Source: Bacillota bacterium
Lineage (GTDB): Bacteria > Bacillota > SHA-98 > UBA4971
DNA: 63,916 nt
NCBI GenBank assembly: GCA_024653485.1
Contig: JANLFY010000014.1
Span: 1-63,916, forward strand
Reading direction: 5' to 3'
Shown here in pieces: positions 34,154 to 40,969 of the stretch (the first letter of the stretch is position 1; each line of letters opens with the position of its first letter). The position numbers and the translations under genes are program-made. The notes beneath the pieces are model-generated. The model saw only the letters and a list, made by a program, of their open reading frames with translations. It did no database searches and was not told the origin of the DNA.

Positions 34154-34476
34154 GTGAGGGGCGGGCCGATGCGCGGGCCGGCGGTTCCATTCCGGCGGAA
34201 AGCGAGGGGCGTGCACGGCAGGGCAAAGCGACGGAAAGAAGGATAGCGGTCGTTGGCATACTGGTTGAGGACAGACTGAGGGCAGTCCCTAAGGTCAACG
34301 AGATCCTGAGCTCCCACGCTGACATGATCCTCGGGAGGATGGGCGTGCCGTACCGGGAGAAGAACATCGCTGTGATCGCCCTCATTGTTGACGGAACCAC
34401 CGACGAAATAGGAAGCCTCACCGGCAAACTAGGCAGCCTTCCGGGGGTGAAGGTGAGGTCGGCCGTGACGGCGTGA
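34150..34476 (+). CDS. TM1266 family putative iron-only hydrogenase regulator
   Basis: After a polar N-terminal extension of about 30 residues, the protein matches the small ACT-like TM1266 family. Matching blocks are RIAVVGILVEDR, VPKVNEILSSHADMILGRMG, PYREKNIAVIALIVDGTTDE, and IGSLTGKLGSLPGVKV. In several anaerobes this family is encoded with [FeFe]-hydrogenase maturation genes and is thought to be a regulator. None of those genes is in this window. Length is 108 residues. The ATG overlaps the preceding stop (ATGA). Confidence 0.82.
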   Translation: MSEGRADARAGGSIPAESEGRARQGKATERRIAVVGILVEDRLRAVPKVNEILSSHADMILGRMGVPYREKNIAVIALIVDGTTDEIGSLTGKLGSLPGVKVRSAVTA

Positions 34477-34485
34477 GAGGAGGCG

Positions 34486-34809
34486 ATGGAAACGGCATCC
34501 GGAAGCAAGCAAGGCAACAGGGCGAGGCTGAGTGTGAGGGTGAAGCCTCGCTCTTCTGTTTCACGGGTGGCTGGGTTCGAGGGCGGCACCCTTGTGGTGA
34601 GGGTGGGCGCTCCTCCAGTGGACGGTCTGGCCAATCGAGCGGTGTGCGAGCTCGTGGCGGAACTGGTCGGCGTGAGCAAGTCCTCGGTCAAGATCGAGAG
34701 AGGGGAGAGATCCCGGGACAAGGTCGTGGCGGTAGACGGCATTTCCCAGGAGCGAGTCGACATGGTGCTGGCGAAATTAGGGAGGGAGCAAGAAGGGCAA
34801 ACTAAGTAA
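34486..34809 (+). CDS. DUF167 / YggU family protein
   Basis: A 107-residue protein with the DUF167 signature: LSVRVKPRSSVSRVAG, then APPVDGLANRAVCELVAELV and the RGERSRDKVVAVDG region. The family is widespread and small; no molecular function is established. It often neighbours yggS/yggT genes, consistent with this location. It starts 9 bp after the TM1266 gene, so both are probably in one operon. Confidence 0.85.
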   Translation: METASGSKQGNRARLSVRVKPRSSVSRVAGFEGGTLVVRVGAPPVDGLANRAVCELVAELVGVSKSSVKIERGERSRDKVVAVDGISQERVDMVLAKLGREQEGQTK

Positions 34810-34820
34810 GGTCACGGCAG

Positions 34821-35174
34821 GTGAGAGGTGGCGGGCTTCGCGAGGCGATGGACAGAAGGCGCAGACAGGTTAGGACGGCGCTCGACCAGGATACGGCGAA
34901 CACTCTGGTTCGCCGTATGGCAGAGCTGTCGCTTGCCATGGACAAGATGAACATCGCGGAGTACGTGGAGTTCCTGAGGAGCCCCAGGCGGATCATCTAT
35001 GTCAACTTCATTGGCGGGCTCGCACGAGGTTTCGGTATCGGCATAGGTGCGACCGTGCTGGCCGCCGCATTCCTCCTGATACTCTCCCGCCTCGTTCAAC
35101 TCAATCTCCCGGTCATCGGCAGATTCATCGCGGAGATCGTGAGGATAGTGTCCGAGCACCTGAGGGTGAGATGA
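34821..35174 (+). CDS. DUF5665 family membrane protein
   Basis: The 117-residue protein has a charged N-terminal helix, then the conserved block MNIAEYVEFLRSPRRIIYVN. One or two membrane segments follow (FIGGLARGFGIGIGATVLAA to LILSRLV), then LNLPVIGRFIAEIVRIV. These blocks match DUF5665, found in this location in Clostridia-like genomes. Function is unknown. A GTG at 34821 or an ATG at 34848 could start it. It lies 11 bp after the DUF167 gene. Confidence 0.8.
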   Translation: MRGGGLREAMDRRRRQVRTALDQDTANTLVRRMAELSLAMDKMNIAEYVEFLRSPRRIIYVNFIGGLARGFGIGIGATVLAAAFLLILSRLVQLNLPVIGRFIAEIVRIVSEHLRVR

Positions 35175-35193
35175 GGATTGAGATGAGCATAGC

Positions 35194-35925
35194 GTGGTGA
35201 TGCCAGCCTGGGGGAAGGGGGAGGGGCGGCTCGATACACTGGAGTTGAGGACATTGGAAAGACGACTGCAACAGGCGTTCCTTGCAAGGCTCCTCGAGGA
35301 GAGATCGAGGCTGGAAAGCCGCATAGGTGCCCTCGAGGGGCGCGGCGGCCAGGGAGGGCTCGACACGTCCATGAGGGACTCCATAGGCGAGTTCTCTCTA
35401 TATGATAATCACCCGGCGGACGTCGGGAGCGAGCTCTTCGAAAGAGCAAAGGACCTGAAGTTCCGGGATGACGCCCGCTTGCTGCTGAAGCTCATCGACG
35501 AGGCCATCGAGAGGGTGAGAAGCGGGGTCTACGGGACGTGTGAACGCTGTGGCCGGGAAATAGGCGAGGAGAGGCTGGAGATGGTGCCGTACACGGCGGT
35601 GTGCGCCCGCTGCAAGGAGCAAGTGGAGAAGGAGATCCCCGCCCGGCGCGTGCGTCCTATCGAGGAGGAGGCCATAGGCAGGCCATTCGGCCCGCACATA
35701 TTGGACGGCAAGTCCCCCGGCATAGACGGCGAGGACGTGTGGCAAGACGTGGCTCGCTACGGCACCTCAAGCACGCCGCAGGACGTGCCCGGCGCTGAGG
35801 AGTATGGTGAGGCGTTCGATGACGCCGACGAGGTCGAGGGGGCGGTCGAGCGGGTGGACCTCATCATGGCAGAAGACCCAGACGAAATCCCGCCCGATCC
35901 CGACGCGCCTAGGCGGCGTCCTTGA
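35194..35925 (+). CDS. yteA: YteA-like TraR/DksA zinc-finger protein
   Basis: A DksA-superfamily protein. A coiled-coil N-terminal half is followed by the C4 zinc finger YGTCERCGREIGEERLEMVP with the second CxxC in AVCARCK. After this comes the block RPIEEEAIGRPFG and EDVWQDVARYGTS, which is typical of YteA-like proteins of spore formers. The C-terminal 50 residues are very acidic. Length is 243 residues. Its stop codon overlaps the -35 of the lspA promoter. The role is not established; DksA relatives act on RNA polymerase. Confidence 0.85.
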   Translation: MVMPAWGKGEGRLDTLELRTLERRLQQAFLARLLEERSRLESRIGALEGRGGQGGLDTSMRDSIGEFSLYDNHPADVGSELFERAKDLKFRDDARLLLKLIDEAIERVRSGVYGTCERCGREIGEERLEMVPYTAVCARCKEQVEKEIPARRVRPIEEEAIGRPFGPHILDGKSPGIDGEDVWQDVARYGTSSTPQDVPGAEEYGEAFDDADEVEGAVERVDLIMAEDPDEIPPDPDAPRRRP

Positions 35926-35954
35926 AAGCCCCCCAGGTATGTGGTACAATACCT
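35922..35954 (+). promoter_or_regulatory. Sigma-A promoter of lspA-lgt-rluD with inverted repeat
   Basis: TTGAAA at 35922-35927 and TACAAT at 35945-35950 are 17 bp apart, and TGG before the -10 makes an extended -10. A 6-bp inverted repeat (AGGTAT at 35935-35940, ATACCT at 35949-35954) flanks and overlaps the -10, a plausible operator. Seen directly; regulation is inferred. Confidence 0.75.
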
Positions 35955-36016
35955 ACGGCACGCGCGGCGCCGTCAGAGCTGACTCTGGGCGCAGACGATC
36001 TCCGGACGGGCGGGAT

Positions 36017-36493
36017 GTGTCGAGGGTGGGCGCAAGGACCCGGCCGTGGCTCATCGCTGCGGCTGTCATCGCAGTAGACCAAGGTACCAAGATCCTCGTG
36101 GAGAGGAGCATGCCCGGGGGCGGCGCCATCGCCCTGCTGGGAGGCGCGGCGCACATAGTGCACGTGCGCAACGCCGGGTCGGCTTTCGGCATATTCCGCA
36201 CGGCGACCATCCCGATGCTCGTGTCCGCTCTCGTGGTCACATGGTGGCTCGTCGCGAACCTGACCGGCACGATGCGCGGGTCAGGCCGGGTGTTCGAAAC
36301 GGGATCGTCCGTCATGGTAGGGGGAGCTCTGGGAAACCTCATCGACAGGGTCCGCGCCGGGTGCGTCGTGGACTTCGTGGATTTTCACTTCTGGCCGGTG
36401 TTCAATCTCGCGGATACCGCTATTGCCGTTGGAGCGTTGCTGGTAGTGTACGCAATGGTTCTGGGGAAAACCAGGGGGAGGAGTAGCGAGTGA
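36017..36493 (+). CDS. lspA: Lipoprotein signal peptidase LspA
   Basis: LspA is the membrane aspartic peptidase (signal peptidase II) that removes prolipoprotein signal peptides. Four membrane segments are visible. The DQGTK block, the NAGSAFG block and the two catalytic-aspartate motifs (GNLIDR and FNLADTAI) are intact. A GTG at 36017 gives 158 residues, the normal size; a GTG at 36026 is also possible. The stop overlaps the lgt start by 4 bp, so two consecutive lipoprotein-processing steps are coupled. Confidence 0.93.
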   Translation: MSRVGARTRPWLIAAAVIAVDQGTKILVERSMPGGGAIALLGGAAHIVHVRNAGSAFGIFRTATIPMLVSALVVTWWLVANLTGTMRGSGRVFETGSSVMVGGALGNLIDRVRAGCVVDFVDFHFWPVFNLADTAIAVGALLVVYAMVLGKTRGRSSE

Positions 36494-37263
36494 GGCCAAT
36501 ACTGTTCCAAATCTGGAGGATACCGGTCTTTTCGTACGGTTTTCTTCTCGCGGTCGCGTTCGTGGTTGGCACGATCTTGGGAGTCAGGGAGGCAAAGCGG
36601 AGGGGCATAAACCCCGACAAGATCATCGACCTCGCGCTCTATACGTGTATTGCCGGGATCATCGGCGCGCGCCTGCTTTTCATCCTGTTGGACATACCGA
36701 CCTACTTCCAGGATCCGGTCAAGATCGTGAATTTGAGAGATGGAGGCCTCTCATTCCAAGGAGGTCTCGCCTCGGCGATACTCGTGGGCATTTGGTACTC
36801 TCGCCGCGAGAAGCTGGATGCTTGGGTCCTGGCTGACATAGCTGCCCCTATCATCCCGCTGGGCTACGCGCTGGTGAGAGTGGGCTGCCTTCTCAACGGG
36901 TGTTGCTATGGGCTTCCGGCTGGTGTGCCGTGGGCTCTCGCAGCGAAGGCGGGTGACCAGACGCTGCGCCATCCCACCCAGGTGTATGCGGCTCTCCTGA
37001 GCCTGGTGATCTTTGCGGTGCTCTTCATGAAGAGGAACCACAAGAAGTTCCCGGGTTACCTAATGTTCCTCTACGTCGGGTTGTATTCGGTGGCTCGTTT
37101 CATCGTGGAGATCTTCCGGGACGTCCCGAGGATGCTGGGGCCTCTCTCCATCACGCAGCTGGCAAGCATCGTGGTGGCCTTCGGTGCATTCGCGTGCATC
37201 GCCTTGTTATCGTCGGACGAACTGCGGCAAGAGCGCTCGGGTCAGGCGGTGGGGCGCGAGTAG
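36490..37263 (+). CDS. lgt: Prolipoprotein diacylglyceryl transferase Lgt
   Basis: Lgt transfers diacylglycerol from phosphatidylglycerol to the lipobox cysteine, the step before LspA. About seven membrane segments are predicted. The Lgt blocks GARLLFIL, GGLSFQGGL, the signature LVRVGCLLNGCCYGLP and RHPTQVYAA are present. Length is 257 residues from a GTG that overlaps the lspA stop. Order lspA-lgt with a shared promoter suggests dedicated lipoprotein maturation. Confidence 0.93.
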   Translation: MRPILFQIWRIPVFSYGFLLAVAFVVGTILGVREAKRRGINPDKIIDLALYTCIAGIIGARLLFILLDIPTYFQDPVKIVNLRDGGLSFQGGLASAILVGIWYSRREKLDAWVLADIAAPIIPLGYALVRVGCLLNGCCYGLPAGVPWALAAKAGDQTLRHPTQVYAALLSLVIFAVLFMKRNHKKFPGYLMFLYVGLYSVARFIVEIFRDVPRMLGPLSITQLASIVVAFGAFACIALLSSDELRQERSGQAVGRE

Positions 37264-37264
37264 A

Positions 37265-38227
37265 ATGGACCGGTCGCCGCTGGAGATCCACGTGGACGAA
37301 GCTGACGAGGGCAAGCGCCTTGATGTGTACGTCGCAGGGCGGCTTGCCCTCTCCCGTTCCGCAACGCAGAGGCTTATCGACGAGGGTCGCGTGCTGGTGG
37401 CCGGAGAGCGGGCGAAGGCCGCGAGACGCGTGGGCACGGGAGACATAGTAACTGTGAGCCTTCCCGATCCGAGGCCCCTGGCTGTGGTGGCTGAGGACCT
37501 CCCCCTTGACGTCCTGTACGAAGACTGTGACATCATTGTGGTCAACAAACCCCGGGGGCTGGTGGTTCATCCGGCTGCCGGAAACTGGTCCGGCACGCTC
37601 GTCAACGCCCTGTTGGCCCACTGCGCCGACCTCTCGGGCATTGGCGGTAAGATCCGGCCCGGGATAGTCCACCGCCTCGACAAGGACACTTCGGGCGTCA
37701 TCGTCGCCGCCAAGAACGATGTGTCTCACCTTGCCCTTGCGCGCGACCTCAAAGAGCGCGCGGTGGACAAGACGTACCTCGCAGTTGTCCATGGCGTGCC
37801 GCGACCGAGGCGGGGCACGGTCGACGCTCCCATCGGACGTCATCCAGTCCACAGGAAGAGGATGGCGGTGGTTCCCGAGGGGCGCGGGAGAGCCGCGGTG
37901 ACCGAATACGAGGTGCTGGAGGACCTGAGAGGCAGCGCGCTAGTCAAGGTGCATCCGCTTACGGGAAGGACCCATCAAATCAGGGTACACCTCGCGCACA
38001 TCGGCCATCCCATCGTAGGTGATCCGGTATACGGAGGGCGAGCCCGCTCGAAAGAAGTGGCCACCGCCGTTGCCGCATCTGGGCTCTCTGGTCAGGCGCT
38101 TCACGCTTCGTCGCTCAGCTTCGCGCATCCGCGCACCCGAGAGAGGATGACCTTTTCGGCGCCCTTGCCTGAAGACATGCAGCGCCTACTCACTCGTCTG
38201 CGCCAGGAGCCGCAAGTTGGCCCTTGA
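37265..38227 (+). CDS. rluD: Pseudouridine synthase, RluA/RluD family
   Basis: A pseudouridine synthase for 23S rRNA or tRNA. An N-terminal S4 domain (about 15-75, LSRSATQRLIDEGRVLV) precedes the catalytic domain with the HRLDKDTSGVIV motif; the catalytic aspartate is D139, as in E. coli RluD. The block KVHPLTGRTHQIRVHLAHIG and GDPVYGG follow. Length is 320 residues from the ATG at 37265. In Bacillus the orthologue ylyB lies after lspA, as here. The exact target uridine cannot be read from sequence. Its stop lies within the -35 of the purine promoter. Confidence 0.92.
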   Translation: MDRSPLEIHVDEADEGKRLDVYVAGRLALSRSATQRLIDEGRVLVAGERAKAARRVGTGDIVTVSLPDPRPLAVVAEDLPLDVLYEDCDIIVVNKPRGLVVHPAAGNWSGTLVNALLAHCADLSGIGGKIRPGIVHRLDKDTSGVIVAAKNDVSHLALARDLKERAVDKTYLAVVHGVPRPRRGTVDAPIGRHPVHRKRMAVVPEGRGRAAVTEYEVLEDLRGSALVKVHPLTGRTHQIRVHLAHIGHPIVGDPVYGGRARSKEVATAVAASGLSGQALHASSLSFAHPRTRERMTFSAPLPEDMQRLLTRLRQEPQVGP

Positions 38228-38253
38228 CATCTTCGGACGGCTTGTGATATGGT
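38224..38253 (+). promoter_or_regulatory. Sigma-A promoter of the purine operon
   Basis: A perfect TTGACA at 38224-38229 is followed after 18 bp by TATGGT at 38248-38253, with TGA before it as an extended -10. The -35 overlaps the rluD stop. Transcription from here gives a leader of about 270 nucleotides before purE. Confidence 0.65.
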
Positions 38254-38340
38254 CGAGGCAAGGACAAGGGAATACCGTCTAGCACCGGCAGCGGCGGCCG
38301 AGGAGTTCCGGAACGGCGAGGCGGCCGAGGTGCGGGTGCG

Positions 38341-38470
38341 CGAGGGAAAGTGCGTCTAGGGTTCCACCCGCATGGCGCGTGACACATGGCGCGGCGGGGA
38401 TCGGTCCGAGCGATGCAGGCGCGGCGCGTAGCGGCGCTACACCTTGAGGGATAAAAGCCCCGGCGGATGG
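38341..38470 (+). promoter_or_regulatory. ykkC-family riboswitch, probable PRPP class
   Basis: The leader carries the conserved elements of the ykkC RNA in order: GTCTAGGGTTCC (about 38354-38365), CGGTCCGAGCGA (about 38402-38413), and CTACAC (38437-38442) followed by GGGATAAAAGCCC (38448-38460). The ykkC family divides into guanidine-I, ppGpp and PRPP classes; PRPP members precede purine biosynthesis genes. This one lies directly before purE, so PRPP is the likely ligand. Its 3' element overlaps the left arm of the terminator at 38453, so ligand binding would favour read-through. Motifs are seen; the ligand is inferred from context. Confidence 0.8.
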
Positions 38471-38502
38471 GTTTCACTCGAAGCCTATCCGCCGGGGCTT
38501 TT
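38453..38502 (+). terminator. Riboswitch-controlled terminator before purE
   Basis: A stem of up to 19 bp (38453-38471 with 38484-38502, one G-T pair, core AAAAGCCCCGGCGGAT) closes a 12-base loop and ends in TTTT. It lies 30 bp before the purE start and shares AAAAGCCC with the riboswitch aptamer, so the two structures exclude each other. Confidence 0.85.
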
Positions 38503-38532
38503 GGCATTTCCTGCGGTGGGGAGGGGCTGAAC

Positions 38533-39105
38533 ATGGGTCAGACGGAAGGGCCGCGAACGCAGACGGAGGACACCGGCCGCGGCGTGAAGGTCATCGTGAT
38601 GATGGGCAGTGACTCAGACCTGCCCGTCATGGGCGAGTGCATCAAAACGCTGGAGGAGTTCGGCGTTGAACACGAGGTCGTGGTGACGTCGGCGCACAGG
38701 TCGCTCGACAGGACCGTGTCCATCGCCCGGGGGGCAAGGGACAGAGGGGCTCGGGTCATCATCGCCGCAGCCGGCGGGGCGGCGCATCTCGCCGGAGTGG
38801 TGGCGGCGGCCACGGCGCTCCCTGTGATAGGGGTGCCATGCGCAGGCTCGGCTCTCACCGGACTCGACGCGCTGTATTCCACGGTGCAGATGCCGCCCGG
38901 CGTGCCTGTCGCGTGTGTAGGAGTGAACGCGGCGCGAAACGCTGCTCTCCTCGCAGTTGAGATCCTCGCTATAGCTGACCGGGGTCTATCCGAGGAGATC
39001 GATCGGTATCGGCAGCGCTTGGTGCGAGAGGTGGAGGCGAAACACGAGCGTGTGGCGGAAGCACTTGCTGAGGCTCGACAGGTCAAGACGAATGAGACGC
39101 ATTAG
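38533..39105 (+). CDS. purE: N5-carboxyaminoimidazole ribonucleotide mutase PurE
   Basis: PurE converts N5-CAIR to CAIR in IMP synthesis. The MMGSDSDLPVM phosphate-binding block, TSAHRSLDR, the AAAGGAAHLAGVVAA block and the class I-type VQMPPGVPVACV motif are present. Length is 190 residues with an extra polar N-terminus of 16. The ATG at 38533 has a GGGGAGGGG SD. No purK follows, so either CO2 is used through the spontaneously formed carbamate or purK is elsewhere. First gene of the riboswitch-controlled operon. Confidence 0.94.
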   Translation: MGQTEGPRTQTEDTGRGVKVIVMMGSDSDLPVMGECIKTLEEFGVEHEVVVTSAHRSLDRTVSIARGARDRGARVIIAAAGGAAHLAGVVAAATALPVIGVPCAGSALTGLDALYSTVQMPPGVPVACVGVNAARNAALLAVEILAIADRGLSEEIDRYRQRLVREVEAKHERVAEALAEARQVKTNETH

Positions 39106-39228
39106 CGAGGTGCGACCGCGTCGGCGATGGGTAGACGAGGAAGGGCCGGCGATGAGCGCACGAGCACACATTTGGGCCAGCGATGAACACGCGGAACGGA
39201 TAGCAATGGCAAGGGGGGCGCAGCTGAC

Positions 39229-39975
39229 GTGACACCGGGCGACGTGAAGATGGGTGAGGAGCTCGTATACGAAGGCAAGGCCAAGCGGGTCTATCGCATG
39301 CAAGATCCGAGGCACTATCTCATCGAGTTCAAGGACGACGCAACGGCTCAAGACGGTCGCAAGCGGGGACGGATCCTAGGAAAGGGCGTGGTGAACTGCC
39401 AGGTATCGGCGGTGCTCTTCTCGCATCTGGCTTCGCGCTCCATACCTACGCACTTCGTGGAGGTCGCTGGCGAGAGCGAGATGATCGTACGGAGACTTTC
39501 CATGCTTCCCCTGGAAGTCGTCGTGAGGAACATAGTCGCGGGCAGCCTTGCCAAGAGGCTCGGGATCGCGGAAGGCACGAAGCCCGCTTTCCCCATTGTG
39601 GAGTTTTACTACAAGAGTGACGCGCTGGGCGACCCGCTGGTCGTGGAGGATCACGTGATCGCTCTGGGCTTCGCCACGCGGGACGTGGTGGCTAAGCTCA
39701 GGGAGGCTTCGTGCGCCGTGAACAGGGAGCTCGCCCCCTTTCTAGCGGATAGGGGCCTGACACTAGTGGACTTCAAACTCGAGTTCGGCTGGTGCGACGG
39801 CGAGCTGCTTCTTGGGGATGAGATCTCTCCTGACACGTGTAGGCTTTGGGACGCGGCGACCGGTGACCGCCTGGACAAGGACCGCTTCAGGCGGGACATG
39901 GGAGGCGTGGAGGAAGCGTACGCCGAGGTGCTGCGGCGTGTCAGCGGCACGGATCGTTGGAGTATCTCGCGATGA
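39229..39975 (+). CDS. purC: Phosphoribosylaminoimidazole-succinocarboxamide synthase PurC
   Basis: The SAICAR synthetase condenses CAIR with aspartate using ATP. The EGKAKRVYR start, FKDDATA block, the PLEVVVRNIVAGSLAKR signature and the LVDFKLEFGW and DEISPDTCRLW blocks are intact. Length is about 248 residues; GTG at 39229 or 39244 or ATG at 39250 could start it. A 123-bp gap separates it from purE and holds only a doubtful basic frame. Confidence 0.96.
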   Translation: MTPGDVKMGEELVYEGKAKRVYRMQDPRHYLIEFKDDATAQDGRKRGRILGKGVVNCQVSAVLFSHLASRSIPTHFVEVAGESEMIVRRLSMLPLEVVVRNIVAGSLAKRLGIAEGTKPAFPIVEFYYKSDALGDPLVVEDHVIALGFATRDVVAKLREASCAVNRELAPFLADRGLTLVDFKLEFGWCDGELLLGDEISPDTCRLWDAATGDRLDKDRFRRDMGGVEEAYAEVLRRVSGTDRWSISR

Positions 39976-39992
39976 GAGGGGGACGAGGGACC

Positions 39993-40268
39993 ATGCGGTT
40001 CGTCGCTCAGGTCAAGGTGACCCTGAAACGGTCCATCCTGGACCCGCAGGGGTCAGCGGTGAAGAGGGCGCTTCATGCGATGAGCTACGACAACGTGCTG
40101 GACGTGCGCATCGGAAAGCACATCGAGGTTACGCTCACCGCTGATAGCGCAGAGTCCGCACAACGCCAGGTCCGGGAGATCACGGACAAGCTCCTTGCCA
40201 ACCCTGTGATCGAGGACTTCTCATTCGACCTCTCTGAAGCTGGCAACGATGGAGGCGGGGCAGGGTGA
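39993..40268 (+). CDS. purS: Phosphoribosylformylglycinamidine synthase subunit PurS
   Basis: PurS is the small structural subunit that links PurL and PurQ in the multi-subunit FGAM synthetase. It starts [19 protein letters not shown], has the [11 protein letters not shown] block and ends [13 protein letters not shown], all typical. The ATG at 39993 gives 91 residues. The stop overlaps the GTG start of purQ by 4 bp. Confidence 0.94.
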   Translation: MRFVAQVKVTLKRSILDPQGSAVKRALHAMSYDNVLDVRIGKHIEVTLTADSAESAQRQVREITDKLLANPVIEDFSFDLSEAGNDGGGAG

Positions 40269-40969
40269 AGGTCGGCATCGTGGTGTTTCCAGGCTCGAAT
40301 TGCGATGCCGACTGCTATCGCGCCGTCGCCTCATTCGGCGTGGAAGTGGGGTATGTCTGGCATCAAGACCGTAAGCTGGATGGATATGACCTCGTCATCC
40401 TGCCGGGCGGGTTCTCGTACGGTGACTATCTGCGTGCAGGCGCGATAGCGAGGTTCTCCCCCATCCTGGACGAGGTCATGGGGTTCGCCGAAGCGGGCGG
40501 GCTCGTTCTGGGGATATGCAACGGCTTCCAGATACTCTTAGAGTGCGGGCTGCTTCCGGGGGCCATGCTGACGAACGCGGTCCCGCGGTTCAGGTGCGAA
40601 ACCGTTCACTTGCGCGTGGAGAACGCGCAGACCCCTTTCACGCGCTCTTGCAACCGGGGGCAGGTCCTTTCGATGCCGATAGCCCACGCCAGCGGCAACT
40701 ACTATGCCGACGATGAGACTCTAGCCGAGATCGAGTTGCGGGGTCAGGTGGTGTTCAGATACGTCAACGAAGACGGCGTCGCGACGTCGGAGGCCAACCC
40801 AAACGGATCGCGCCGGTCCATCGCCGGCATCACTAACAAGCAAGGAAACGTCCTGGGAATGATGCCCCACCCGGAGCGCGCGTGCGACGCACTTCTCGGA
40901 GGAACGGACGGCCGAGTGGTCTTCGCGTCGGTGTTCGATTTCCTTGCGGGAGGTGGAGAGCGTGGGTGA
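40265..40969 (+). CDS. purQ: Phosphoribosylformylglycinamidine synthase glutaminase subunit PurQ
   Basis: PurQ is a class I glutamine amidotransferase that supplies ammonia to PurL. The nucleophile is C85 in GICNGFQIL, and the His/Glu pair lies in [14 protein letters not shown]. The start [20 protein letters not shown] is typical of PurQ. Length is 234 residues. Its GTG overlaps the purS stop and its end overlaps purL by 8 bp, matching the stoichiometric complex. Confidence 0.96.
   Translation: MKVGIVVFPGSNCDADCYRAVASFGVEVGYVWHQDRKLDGYDLVILPGGFSYGDYLRAGAIARFSPILDEVMGFAEAGGLVLGICNGFQILLECGLLPGAMLTNAVPRFRCETVHLRVENAQTPFTRSCNRGQVLSMPIAHASGNYYADDETLAEIELRGQVVFRYVNEDGVATSEANPNGSRRSIAGITNKQGNVLGMMPHPERACDALLGGTDGRVVFASVFDFLAGGGERG

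Noticed and set aside
38254-38340. Guanine-type purine riboswitch in the purine operon leader
   Set aside because: The invariant loop and junction bases of the guanine aptamer were not found; the leader instead matches the ykkC family.
39050-39232. 60-codon basic frame between purE and purC
   Set aside because: It overlaps the purE end, has no family resemblance and a poor ribosome binding site.
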